40,714 nucleotides of DNA from Deltaproteobacteria bacterium (GTDB taxonomy: Bacteria > Myxococcota_A > UBA9160 > SMWR01): contig JAFDEI010000001.1 in NCBI GenBank assembly GCA_019310425.1, positions 1 to 40,714 on the forward strand, given 5' to 3'. The notes under the pieces are model-generated. The model was not told where the DNA came from and made no database searches. It was given only the letters and a program-made list of their open reading frames with translations. A program made the translations under genes and the position numbers. Shown in pieces: positions 1 through 7,680 of this stretch (positions are counted from its first letter, which is position 1; each line of letters starts with the position of its first letter).

Positions 1-1
1 T

Positions 2-142
2 CCGCAGAATGACTTCTGGCCGGTTCCCCGTTGGCTGAACCACCTTCTGACGTGGCAATACCGATTCGAAGCCCAGCTGTTGCGCCGCCTCAACCTGCCG
101 TTCGGGGTCTCGGTCGTGTGCATCGCTCGTCGAGCAGATTGA
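2..142 (+). CDS. C-terminal fragment of a probable class I SAM-dependent methyltransferase
   Basis: An open frame enters from the left edge and ends at a TGA, giving 46 codons; it is absent from the ORF track because its start lies outside the window. The peptide ends in PFGVSVVCIARRAD. A hydrophobic strand followed by a short basic tail like this commonly closes class I SAM-dependent methyltransferases that sit in polysaccharide or lipid loci. The next gene begins only a few bases after the stop, so the two are probably co-transcribed. The assignment rests on the C-terminal pattern alone; no SAM-binding motif is visible. Confidence 0.45.
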   Translation, partial: PQNDFWPVPRWLNHLLTWQYRFEAQLLRRLNLPFGVSVVCIARRAD

Positions 143-155
143 AGAGATGCCGGCC

Positions 156-1784
156 ATGAATGCCCGTGGCGTTGAGTGGGCCCTGCTGGTACTCGGCGGC
201 TCGATCGCGCTGTACCTGGCGTCGCGGAGGAAAGACCTCGATCGGCTCGATGTCGTTTTGGCGTCGTTGATTCCGATGGCCGGCGGCGTCGTGCTCGTCC
301 ACCTCTTCGAGCGGATCGCCCAGGGGCCGATGGACGCATGGAACGCCGGACGCCTGTCGACTTCGATCGGGCTGGTGCGCGGCTTCGACATCTACCCGAC
401 GCTTCACGAGGGCCCGATCCTCGACTTCATGTACGGGCCGATGGCGGCGCTGTTCTACACACCGGCCGCGCTGGCCGATTCGCCGAGTAGCGCGATCTGG
501 ATCGGCATCACGCTGAGTTTCTTGTTCGCTGTTGCACCTTTCGCGTGGTTCGCGGCTCGAAAGTCCGAGCCGCGAAAACGACATCTCAGCGCGGCAGCCG
601 TGGTGTGTTTCGGTCTGTTCTGCACATACGACGCAGGCCTTAGGATGGCCGCTTGGAGTATCCACGCAGATGCTCCTGCCATGGGATTCTCGGGCCTCGC
701 TTGCGTGTGCCTGCTGGTTGGATCCGACCGTCCATCCAGCCGTCGGCTGTTCCTGACCGCGTTGTTCGCCGTACTCGCGGTGTGGTCGAAACAACCCGCC
801 GTACTCATCGTCGCCTCTCTCCCGCTGTATCTCTGGATTCGTGACGGCCGGCAGCAAGCAATTCGCTGCGCGTTATGGATCGGAGGTGTCGGGGTGGTCG
901 TCTCGCTCGTCTTCGTGTTGTGGTTCGGCTTCGAGGACCTGTTCCTCAGTATGTTCCGGATACCGTTCGGTCACCCGTGGAAACAATCGTCCTCGAAGTT
1001 CGTCGCACTACTCGAATCGTGCCTCCGGATCAGCTGGGCTTCGCGCTTTGCGATCGCCTTGATCCTCGGAGCCGCAGCCACGAGCTACCCGCGCGGAAAA
1101 TCGCTGCGAGCCTGGCTGCACGAACATCCTTGGACCGGTTTCGCATGGGTGGGGATCTTCATGATTCCCACCGCCGTGCTGGGGAACGTCAAGATCGGGG
1201 GCAGCGTCAGCCCCTTTGCGATGGCGACCTGGTTTCTGGCAGCTGCAGGGATTGCGGGGCTCGCGCAGGTGGCGGCGACTTCGCAGCGTGTGCGAGCGCA
1301 GCTCGCAGGTGTCGTCCTTGCCGGGATCATGGCCTTCGCCATCGGCTACGAACTCGGCGCGCCTTCGCGCCGCGAGGCCCTCGAAAATGCAGCGTTCCAG
1401 CTTCGACACCGGAGTGACAATCCGCTGGAACAGGCCGTCGCGTTCGCGAGAGCGCATCCGGGTGAAGTCCTGTTCGTCTCGAATCCCCTCATCGGCCTGT
1501 ATTCCGATGATGCGCTCTATCATTCCTTCAAGGGCATCTTGGACCGCATGGTATCCGGCCTCACTCCCCCGAGTCCGGAACTCCTGCGCGCACACAACCC
1601 ACCCCGGCTGCGTTACCTCGCGACGAGAGGAACCCGACGGCCCAACCGATTCCAGCGACCCGACTTCTTCTACCCCGATTTCGACACGCACATTCGGCCC
1701 GAGCGGATGGACCATCACTCGGTCTGGGTGAGGGCGGGCGATTCCGGGAAGCATCGCCCCGGCATCACCTCCCCGAGGAGCTAG
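156..1784 (+). CDS. Polytopic membrane protein, GT-C glycosyltransferase-like
   Basis: About 400 residues are dominated by hydrophobic segments, followed by a soluble C-terminal region of about 130 residues. The first long loop contains DAWNAGRLS and a later one IHADAPAMG. Acidic residues in early loops and an AVWSKQP-type segment before a membrane helix resemble GT-C (ArnT/PMT-like) enzymes, which transfer sugars from polyprenyl-phosphate donors on the periplasmic side. That function is inferred from topology, not from a decisive motif. I chose the ATG at 156 over the one at 147 because the GAAGAG Shine-Dalgarno abuts 147 directly but lies nine bases before 156. The protein is 542 aa. It closely follows a probable methyltransferase, suggesting a glycan or lipid-glycan context. 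Confidence 0.6.
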   Translation: MNARGVEWALLVLGGSIALYLASRRKDLDRLDVVLASLIPMAGGVVLVHLFERIAQGPMDAWNAGRLSTSIGLVRGFDIYPTLHEGPILDFMYGPMAALFYTPAALADSPSSAIWIGITLSFLFAVAPFAWFAARKSEPRKRHLSAAAVVCFGLFCTYDAGLRMAAWSIHADAPAMGFSGLACVCLLVGSDRPSSRRLFLTALFAVLAVWSKQPAVLIVASLPLYLWIRDGRQQAIRCALWIGGVGVVVSLVFVLWFGFEDLFLSMFRIPFGHPWKQSSSKFVALLESCLRISWASRFAIALILGAAATSYPRGKSLRAWLHEHPWTGFAWVGIFMIPTAVLGNVKIGGSVSPFAMATWFLAAAGIAGLAQVAATSQRVRAQLAGVVLAGIMAFAIGYELGAPSRREALENAAFQLRHRSDNPLEQAVAFARAHPGEVLFVSNPLIGLYSDDALYHSFKGILDRMVSGLTPPSPELLRAHNPPRLRYLATRGTRRPNRFQRPDFFYPDFDTHIRPERMDHHSVWVRAGDSGKHRPGITSPRS

Positions 1785-1810
1785 GCAACTTCCAGTTCTC
1801 CGATTTCCGG

Positions 1811-1839
1811 TTGCGGCCGATCCGTCTAGAACGTATGTT
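1811..1839 (+). promoter_or_regulatory. Sigma-70-type promoter of the first TetR-MFP-RND operon
   Basis: TTGCGG (1811-1816) and TATGTT (1834-1839) are separated by 17 bases, 31 bases before the TTG start of the tetR gene. The -10 element lies inside the palindromic operator. The same TTGCGG-N17 arrangement occurs before the second tetR gene and before rpsN. It was identified by eye, with no transcription data. Confidence 0.5.
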
Positions 1840-1855
1840 CCGAACGGTCGTTCTA
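1827..1855 (+). promoter_or_regulatory. Nested palindromic operator, probable TetR binding site
   Basis: The outer arms are TAGAAC and GTTCTA, a perfect inverted repeat. Inside lie two adjacent imperfect palindromes, GAACGTATGTTC (1829-1840) and GAACGGTCGTTC (1842-1853), one base apart. GAAC...GTTC half-sites are typical of TetR-family operators, and the site covers the predicted -10. Autorepression of the downstream tetR-efflux operon is the natural inference. Two stacked sites could bind two dimers, as QacR and similar regulators do. Confidence 0.65.
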
Positions 1856-1869
1856 AATAGGGGATCGTC

Positions 1870-2571
1870 TTGGTCGAACACCTGGGCAAAGCGCCTTCTT
1901 CCGCCACACCTCACCGCGCCACCAAGCAACGGCTGTTGGACGCCGCCGAGCTGCTGTTCGCTTCCCACGGATTCGAGGGCACCTCGATGCGCGCCATCAC
2001 GCAGGCGGCCGACACCAGCCTGTCCGCAGCCAACTACCATTTCGGATCCAAGCAGGCGCTGCTCGAGGCCGCGCTGGTCCGGCGGATCGAACCGGTGAAC
2101 CGCCGTCGCGTCGAAGCGATCGATGCACTCGAAAAGAGTTCCGAGGGAGTCGTTTCCGTCGAGGCCCTGCTCGAAGCCTTCCTGCGACCCGGATTCGAGG
2201 TGCAGCGCGAATCCCCGGAAGAGGGACGGCGGCTGCGCGAGGTCGCCGCGCGCTTCTCCGCCGACCCCCACGAGATCGTGTCCAAACTCAAGTTCGAACT
2301 CTTCGCACCCGTGATGCGGCGTTACCTCGACGCGCTCGAAAGAGCACTCCCCGATCGTACGCGCGAGGACCTCGCTCTCGACTTCCAGTTCTTCCTCGGC
2401 GTGATGATCCACGTAATGAGCGGCAAGAACGTGTTTTCCCGAGACCACGCGGACCCCATGCCGTATGCCGATGAAACGATCCTCGACCGGATGGTTTCCT
2501 TCGCAACCGCCGGGCTGCGCGCCGGCGGGGTGCCACGAGCGCCCGAATCCACGCCGGGAGCTGGGTCGTGA
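1870..2571 (+). CDS. TetR/AcrR-family transcriptional regulator of an RND efflux operon
   Basis: This 233-aa protein has an N-terminal TetR DNA-binding domain at about residues 18-65, ending in the family signature AANYHFGSKQALLEAAL. A helical ligand/dimerisation domain follows and resembles the CerR/YbiH-type C-terminal domain. The start is TTG, supported by AGGGG six bases upstream; no ATG in frame has a comparable ribosome site. Its stop overlaps the GTG of the MFP gene (GTGA), so the regulator and pump are co-translated. It probably represses its own promoter through the nested palindrome at 1827-1855 until an effector, likely a pump substrate, binds. Confidence 0.9.
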   Translation: MVEHLGKAPSSATPHRATKQRLLDAAELLFASHGFEGTSMRAITQAADTSLSAANYHFGSKQALLEAALVRRIEPVNRRRVEAIDALEKSSEGVVSVEALLEAFLRPGFEVQRESPEEGRRLREVAARFSADPHEIVSKLKFELFAPVMRRYLDALERALPDRTREDLALDFQFFLGVMIHVMSGKNVFSRDHADPMPYADETILDRMVSFATAGLRAGGVPRAPESTPGAGS

Positions 2572-3809
2572 ACCGCCGAATCAAGATACTGATTCCGTTG
2601 GTCATTCTCGCATTCGGGGTTGCCGGTGCCGTCGTGATCAGGCTGATCCGACCGGAGATCGAGTCCGCACCTCCCGAGGTATTCGCGCCGCACGTGCGCG
2701 TCACGCGCGTCGAGCCGCAGAACTTCGAATTCGTGATTCGCGCGCACGGTACGGTCACGCCACGCACAGAGAGCACCGTCGTGCCGCAGGTCTCGGGACC
2801 GGTGGTGTGGGTCTCACCCATCTTCGCGTCCGGCGGATTCTTCGAAGAGAACGAGCCGCTGGTCCGGATCGAGCGCGCCGACTACGAGGCCGCGCTCGAG
2901 AGCGCGCGTGCGGTGATCGCCCGCAGCGAGAGCGAATACGAGCGCGCCCTCAAGGATGCGAAACGCCAGAAGCGGCTCGCCAACCAGAGCGTCGCAAGCG
3001 CCTCGCGCCATGACGAGGCCGTCAACGCCGAACGAATCGCGAAGGCGACCCTGCGTGAGGCCAAGGCAATGCGCGGCCGCGCCGAGCGCGACCTCGACCG
3101 TACCGAGATCCGCGCGCCGTACACCGGGCGGGTGCGCGAAGAGAACGTCGACGTCGGCCAATTCGTCACACGCGGCACGGCGATCGGCAAGATCTACGCA
3201 GTCGACTTCGCCGAAGTGCGGCTCCCGATTCCCGACTCCGAGCTCAGCTTCGTCGACCTCCCGATGCTCTACCGTGGCGAAGCGGATGACGGTGTCGGGC
3301 CGGAAGTCGAACTGCGCGCGCGATTCGCGGGCCGCGACCACAGCTGGAGCGGTCGCATCGTCCGCACCGAAGGCGAGATCGACGCACGAAGTCGCATGGT
3401 GAACGTCGTCGCACGCGTCGAGGACCCGTACGGGCACGGCCCGGACGCGGGCGAGCGCCCTCCGCTTGCGGTCGGACTCTTCGTCGAGGCCGAAATCCGC
3501 GGGCGCAGCATCGAAGGCGCGGTGATATTGCCGCGATCGGTGCTGCGTACCGGCGACCGGGTACTCGTAGTCGACGGCAACGGCCGGGTCGAATTCCGCG
3601 GCGTCGAAGTGCTGCGCAGCGAGCGCGATTCCGTCGTAATCGGCAGTGGTCTCGAGGCCGGTGAAGAAGTCATCGTGTCGCCGCTCACGACAGTCGTCGA
3701 GGGCATGGCGGTGCGAACCGTGCGTGATGAAGAAGAGCCGAACGAACCGCACGGCGCGCTCGCGGAGGACGCCGAACGGACCGACCCGGTCGCGGCGGCT
3801 GCTCGGTGA
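2568..3809 (+). CDS. RND efflux periplasmic adaptor (membrane fusion protein)
   Basis: This 413-aa HlyD/AcrA-family adaptor has one N-terminal membrane segment (about residues 5-27) and no lipobox Cys. A barrel-sandwich half (VTPRTESTVVPQVSGPVVWV) follows, then an Arg/Glu-rich helical hairpin at about 100-170, the second lipoyl half around RAPYTGRVREENVDVGQFV, and beta-barrel and membrane-proximal domains. Such adaptors link an inner-membrane RND pump to an outer-membrane channel. The gene starts at GTG overlapping the tetR stop, and its own stop overlaps the start of the permease. No outer-membrane-factor gene is present, so it presumably uses a TolC-like channel encoded elsewhere. Confidence 0.9.
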   Translation: MNRRIKILIPLVILAFGVAGAVVIRLIRPEIESAPPEVFAPHVRVTRVEPQNFEFVIRAHGTVTPRTESTVVPQVSGPVVWVSPIFASGGFFEENEPLVRIERADYEAALESARAVIARSESEYERALKDAKRQKRLANQSVASASRHDEAVNAERIAKATLREAKAMRGRAERDLDRTEIRAPYTGRVREENVDVGQFVTRGTAIGKIYAVDFAEVRLPIPDSELSFVDLPMLYRGEADDGVGPEVELRARFAGRDHSWSGRIVRTEGEIDARSRMVNVVARVEDPYGHGPDAGERPPLAVGLFVEAEIRGRSIEGAVILPRSVLRTGDRVLVVDGNGRVEFRGVEVLRSERDSVVIGSGLEAGEEVIVSPLTTVVEGMAVRTVRDEEEPNEPHGALAEDAERTDPVAAAAR

Positions 3810-6800
3810 ACGGCATCATTGCGTGGTTCGCCCGCAACCACGTCGCCGCCAACCTGCTGATGTTCCTGATGATCGCGGGTGGCCTCGTCGCGCTGCCGAG
3901 CATTCAGCAGAAGAGCTTCCCCGACATCAATATCGATGTCGTCACGGTGAGCGTGCCGTACCTGGGCGCTGCACCTGAAGAAGTCGAGGAAGGTGTTTGT
4001 ATCCGGGTCGAGGAGGCGATCCAGGGGATCAACGGTATCGAGCGGATCTCATCGACCGCAGCCGAGGGCGCGTGCAGCATCGGTGCCGAGTTGATCGCCG
4101 GCTACGAGGTCGAACGCGCGCTAAGTGAAATCAAGAATGCTGTCGACGCGATCGACACCTTCCCGGAGGAGGCCGAGAAGCCGATCGTCAGCCACTTCGT
4201 GATGAGGCGAAACGCGATCCAGATCGCGCTGTCGGGTGATGTCGACGAGCGGACACTCAAGACCTACGGACAGCGCATCCGCGACGATATCGCGGCGTTG
4301 CCCGGCGTTACCCAGGTCGACCTGTCGAACGCGCGCAACTACGAGATTTCGATCGAGGTCGCGGAGGAAACGCTGCGCCGCCACCGGCTGACCTTCGAAC
4401 AGGTGCTCGAAGCAGTTCGAAAATCGTCACTCGACATGCCCGGAGGGTCGATCAAGACGCGACGAGGCGAAATCCTGCTGCGCACCAAGGGGCAGGCCTA
4501 CACCGGACGGGATTTCGAAGAAATCGTCGTTCTGACACGGCCCGATGGAACCCGCTTGCAGCTGGGCGAGATCGCCAATGTCGTCGATGGCTTCGAGGAA
4601 GACCCCCGCCTGTCGCGCTTCGACGGTGAGACCGCGGTACTGATCCAGGTCTTCCGTGTCGGCGATCAGAAGGTGATCGACCTCGTCGAGACGGTGAAGG
4701 CCTACGTCGAACAGACCCGCGGCCAGCTGCCGGGAGGTATCACGCTCACGGTCTGGCGCGACGATTCTCGGAGTCTGCGCGATCGACTCGACATCCTGAC
4801 CCGCAACGGTCGCAGCGGCTTCATTCTCGTCTTCGTCATACTCTCGTGCTTCCTGCGACTGCGCCTCGCGCTCTGGGTCAGCATCGGGGTTCCGCTGTCG
4901 TTCCTGGGCGCGCTGGCGCTGTTCCCCGCGCTCGGACTATCGATCAACGTGATCTCGTTGTTCGCGTTCATCCTCGTGCTCGGACTGCTCGTCGACGACG
5001 CAATCGTGGTGGGTGAGAACGTCCACTCCCACCAGGAGCGCGCCGAAGACCCACTCCAATCCGCGATTCGCGGCACTCAGGAGGTCGCCGTCCCCGTGAT
5101 CTTCGGGGTTCTCACGACCGTGGCGGCCTTCATCCCACTCATCACCGCACCGGGAGCACTCGGACAGGTCTTCTCCGGAATCGGAGTCGTCGTGGTCTGC
5201 TGCCTGTTCTTCTCGCTGGTCGAGAGTCAACTCGTGCTGCCGTCCCATCTCGGCCACGTTCGAATCGGCAACCAGAAGGTCGACGTGCCGCGCGGGCCGG
5301 TCCGCGAGCGCTGGAAGCGAATCCAGGCCGTGATGTCGAGAAGCCTCACGCAATTGGCCGAGCGCGGCTACCAGCCCGCGCTGGAGCGAGTGCTCGAATG
5401 GCGCTACGCGACGATCGCGGTCGGCGTCGTGCTGTTGATGTGGATTGTTACCATCGTCGCGACCGGCGGCATCCGCGTGTCGTTCTTCCCCCCGGTCGAA
5501 GGCGACTACATCTCGGCCTCCGTCACGATGCCTCTCGGCACACCCGTGCAGGCGACCTCCTCGGCGATCCATGAGCTCGAAACATCCGCTCGGCGTGTGG
5601 CCGAACAGCTCGCCGAGGAATTCTCGCAAGACGGCGAGCCGTTGATCAAGCACTTCCTCGCATCGGTGGGCGGGCAGCCGTCGAAGGGCAGAAGCGCTTC
5701 CGGACGCCCCACATCTGCACAGAGCCACCTCGGCGAGGTACAGATCGAATTGCATGGCGCCGACGGACGACCAATCAGCGCGGGGGAAATCTCACGACGC
5801 TGGCGCGAAGCCACGCCGATGATCGCTGGCGCCGAAGAAGTCACCTTCGTCTCGTCGATCTTCAGTGCCGGCGAGCCCATCAAACTGCGCCTGCAGTCCG
5901 CCGACGTCGACGACCTTCAGGTCGCCGCGGAGGCCCTCAAGGCGAAGCTCGCCGAGTACCCCGGCGTAGTCGACATCACCGACTCCTTCCGATCCGGCAA
6001 GGAAGAAATCAAGCTCTCGATTCTGCCGTCGGCCGAGATGCTCGGGCTGACTCTCGATGACCTCGCGCGTCAAGTGCGACAAGCGTTCTACGGCGAAGAG
6101 GCGCAGCGGATCCAGCGTGATCGCGAAGACATCCGGGTGATGGTGCGCTACCCGAAGTCGCAGCGAGGCTCGATCGGCGACCTCGAGAACATGCGCATCC
6201 GGACTCCAGCTGGGGGCGAGGTCCCGTTCTATACCGTTGCGCGTGCCGAGCTCGGGCGGGGCTTCGCATCGATCAAGCGCAGCGATCGGCAGCGCGTAAT
6301 CGACGTGACCGCAGACATCGAACTCGCCGTTGCGAACAGCAACGCGGTCATGGCCGACTTGCGTACGAATTTCCTACCGCAGCTGATCGCCGAGCACCCC
6401 GGCCTGCGCTACCGGCTCGGGGGCGAGCAGCGCGAACAGGCCAAGATGGTGCGCGGCATGATCCGGGGCTACGGACTCGCTTTGGTCCTCATCTACGCGC
6501 TGCTCGCGATTCCGCTGCGATCCTACGCGCAGCCGCTGATCATCATGACCGCGATCCCGTTTGGGCTGATTGGCGCGATCGGAGGCCACCTGCTGATGGG
6601 AATCGGACTCAGCATGATGTCGGTGATGGGCGTCGTCGCACTATCGGGAGTCGTGGTGAACTCGAGCCTGGTCCTCGTCCACCACCTGAACCAGCAACGC
6701 AGTCGGGGGTCCTCGGCCGCGACGGCCGCGCGCACCGCGGGCGTGGCCCGCTTCCGGCCGATCGTCTTGACCTCCCTCACCACCTTTGCGGGCTTGACCC

Positions 6801-7024
6801 CGCTGCTGCTCGAAGAGAGCGTCTCGGCACAGTTCCTGATCCCGATGGCGATCTCGCTGGCGTTCGGAGTCGCATTCGCGTCGTCGGTCACGCTCTTCAT
6901 GGTGCCGAGCCTCTACCTGGTACTCGACGACCTGCAAGGCCTCGCGCAGCGCCGCACAGCGCACGGCAGTGCCGCCGGGGATCCACCCACAACACCGGCG
7001 CGGACCTCGGCGATCGGCCGCTGA
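3806..7024 (+). CDS. RND efflux transporter permease (AcrB/HAE1-like superfamily)
   Basis: At 1072 aa this is full length for an RND pump. It has one TM helix near the N-terminus, two large periplasmic loops and two blocks of TM helices. TM4 carries LLVDDAIVVGEN, the conserved Asp pair of the proton relay, at about residues 395-396. The matching TM10 segment reads VVNSSLVLV (about 948-956), so the Lys of AcrB position 940 is Asn here. A related subgroup usually has VVNDSLVLV; here the Asp is Ser. The pump would export hydrophobic compounds using proton motive force. GTG start overlapping the adaptor stop. The 3' end is followed by a hairpin. Confidence 0.92.
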   Translation: MNGIIAWFARNHVAANLLMFLMIAGGLVALPSIQQKSFPDINIDVVTVSVPYLGAAPEEVEEGVCIRVEEAIQGINGIERISSTAAEGACSIGAELIAGYEVERALSEIKNAVDAIDTFPEEAEKPIVSHFVMRRNAIQIALSGDVDERTLKTYGQRIRDDIAALPGVTQVDLSNARNYEISIEVAEETLRRHRLTFEQVLEAVRKSSLDMPGGSIKTRRGEILLRTKGQAYTGRDFEEIVVLTRPDGTRLQLGEIANVVDGFEEDPRLSRFDGETAVLIQVFRVGDQKVIDLVETVKAYVEQTRGQLPGGITLTVWRDDSRSLRDRLDILTRNGRSGFILVFVILSCFLRLRLALWVSIGVPLSFLGALALFPALGLSINVISLFAFILVLGLLVDDAIVVGENVHSHQERAEDPLQSAIRGTQEVAVPVIFGVLTTVAAFIPLITAPGALGQVFSGIGVVVVCCLFFSLVESQLVLPSHLGHVRIGNQKVDVPRGPVRERWKRIQAVMSRSLTQLAERGYQPALERVLEWRYATIAVGVVLLMWIVTIVATGGIRVSFFPPVEGDYISASVTMPLGTPVQATSSAIHELETSARRVAEQLAEEFSQDGEPLIKHFLASVGGQPSKGRSASGRPTSAQSHLGEVQIELHGADGRPISAGEISRRWREATPMIAGAEEVTFVSSIFSAGEPIKLRLQSADVDDLQVAAEALKAKLAEYPGVVDITDSFRSGKEEIKLSILPSAEMLGLTLDDLARQVRQAFYGEEAQRIQRDREDIRVMVRYPKSQRGSIGDLENMRIRTPAGGEVPFYTVARAELGRGFASIKRSDRQRVIDVTADIELAVANSNAVMADLRTNFLPQLIAEHPGLRYRLGGEQREQAKMVRGMIRGYGLALVLIYALLAIPLRSYAQPLIIMTAIPFGLIGAIGGHLLMGIGLSMMSVMGVVALSGVVVNSSLVLVHHLNQQRSRGSSAATAARTAGVARFRPIVLTSLTTFAGLTPLLLEESVSAQFLIPMAISLAFGVAFASSVTLFMVPSLYLVLDDLQGLAQRRTAHGSAAGDPPTTPARTSAIGR

Positions 7025-7034
7025 CAGATAGCGT

Positions 7035-7063
7035 CACCGTCTGGAATTCAATACCGGACGGTG
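7035..7063 (+). terminator. Hairpin after the first RND operon
   Basis: CACCGTCTGG (7035-7044) pairs with CCGGACGGTG (7054-7063) with one G-U pair and a nine-base loop, starting ten bases after the permease stop. There is no T-run after it, so it may be a Rho-assisted terminator or an mRNA 3'-end stabiliser rather than a classical intrinsic terminator. Confidence 0.5.
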
Positions 7064-7092
7064 TGCGGAATCGTATCGATATTGCGTAAAAT
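7063..7092 (+). promoter_or_regulatory. Candidate promoter of the NTF2-like gene
   Basis: GTGCGG (7063-7068) and TAAAAT (7087-7092) are separated by 18 bases. It resembles the TTGCGG-type promoters seen elsewhere in the window and lies between the hairpin of the RND operon and the next gene. Identified by eye. Confidence 0.35.
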
Positions 7093-7175
7093 CCCTCCGC
7101 TGGAACAGTGGAGGAAACCCGCATGGGAGAGGCCGGCTGTTCAGTGGGCGCGATTGAAATCGCAAAGGATCGAAA

Positions 7176-7643
7176 ATGAACAATGCAGATGAACTCGAAG
7201 CCATCAAGCGACTGAAGTACAAGTACCTGCGCTGCCTCGACACGAAGCTATGGAGTGACCTCGCGGAATGTTTCACCGAAGACGCCGTCTCGGCCTATAG
7301 CGGCGGCAAGTATTCCTTCGACGGGCGCGACGCGATCATGGAGTTTCTCGAGAAGGCCATGGGCGCGTCGAGCTTCCTTTCGAGCCACACCGTCCACCAC
7401 CCCGAAATCGAATTCACGAGTGAGACCACGGCAACCGGCGTCTGGGCACTGCACGACATCGTGATCGAAACGAACGCCGACATCGTGATACAGGGCGCGG
7501 CCTTTTACCACGATGAGTACGTGAAGATCGACGGCGAATGGAAGATCCGTTCCACGGGCTATGAGCGCACGTACGAAGAGACGCTGTCGCGTGCCGATCT
7601 GCCGAGCCTGAAGATCACCGCCAATCGGTTCAGCGACGGCTGA
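7176..7643 (+). CDS. NTF2-like / SnoaL-like family protein
   Basis: This 155-aa protein has the expected length and pattern of a cone-shaped NTF2-fold (SnoaL_4-type) protein: an N-terminal helix (ELEAIKRLKYKYLRCLDT), LAECFTEDAV, a GRDAIMEFL segment, then beta strands with HHPEIEF and GEWKIRSTGYERTYEE. Family members include small ketosteroid-isomerase-like or dehydratase-like enzymes acting on hydrophobic substrates, and many non-catalytic binding proteins. The substrate cannot be read from the sequence. AAAGGA at 7163-7168 serves as ribosome site. It stands alone between a hairpin and a convergent minus-strand gene. It could act on steroids or polycyclic compounds in line with the Rieske and SDR genes nearby, but that is speculative. 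Confidence 0.8.
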   Translation: MNNADELEAIKRLKYKYLRCLDTKLWSDLAECFTEDAVSAYSGGKYSFDGRDAIMEFLEKAMGASSFLSSHTVHHPEIEFTSETTATGVWALHDIVIETNADIVIQGAAFYHDEYVKIDGEWKIRSTGYERTYEETLSRADLPSLKITANRFSDG

Positions 7644-7680
7644 CGCGAACCCGGCGGCAGCAGCCGGCGACTGCGCGCGA

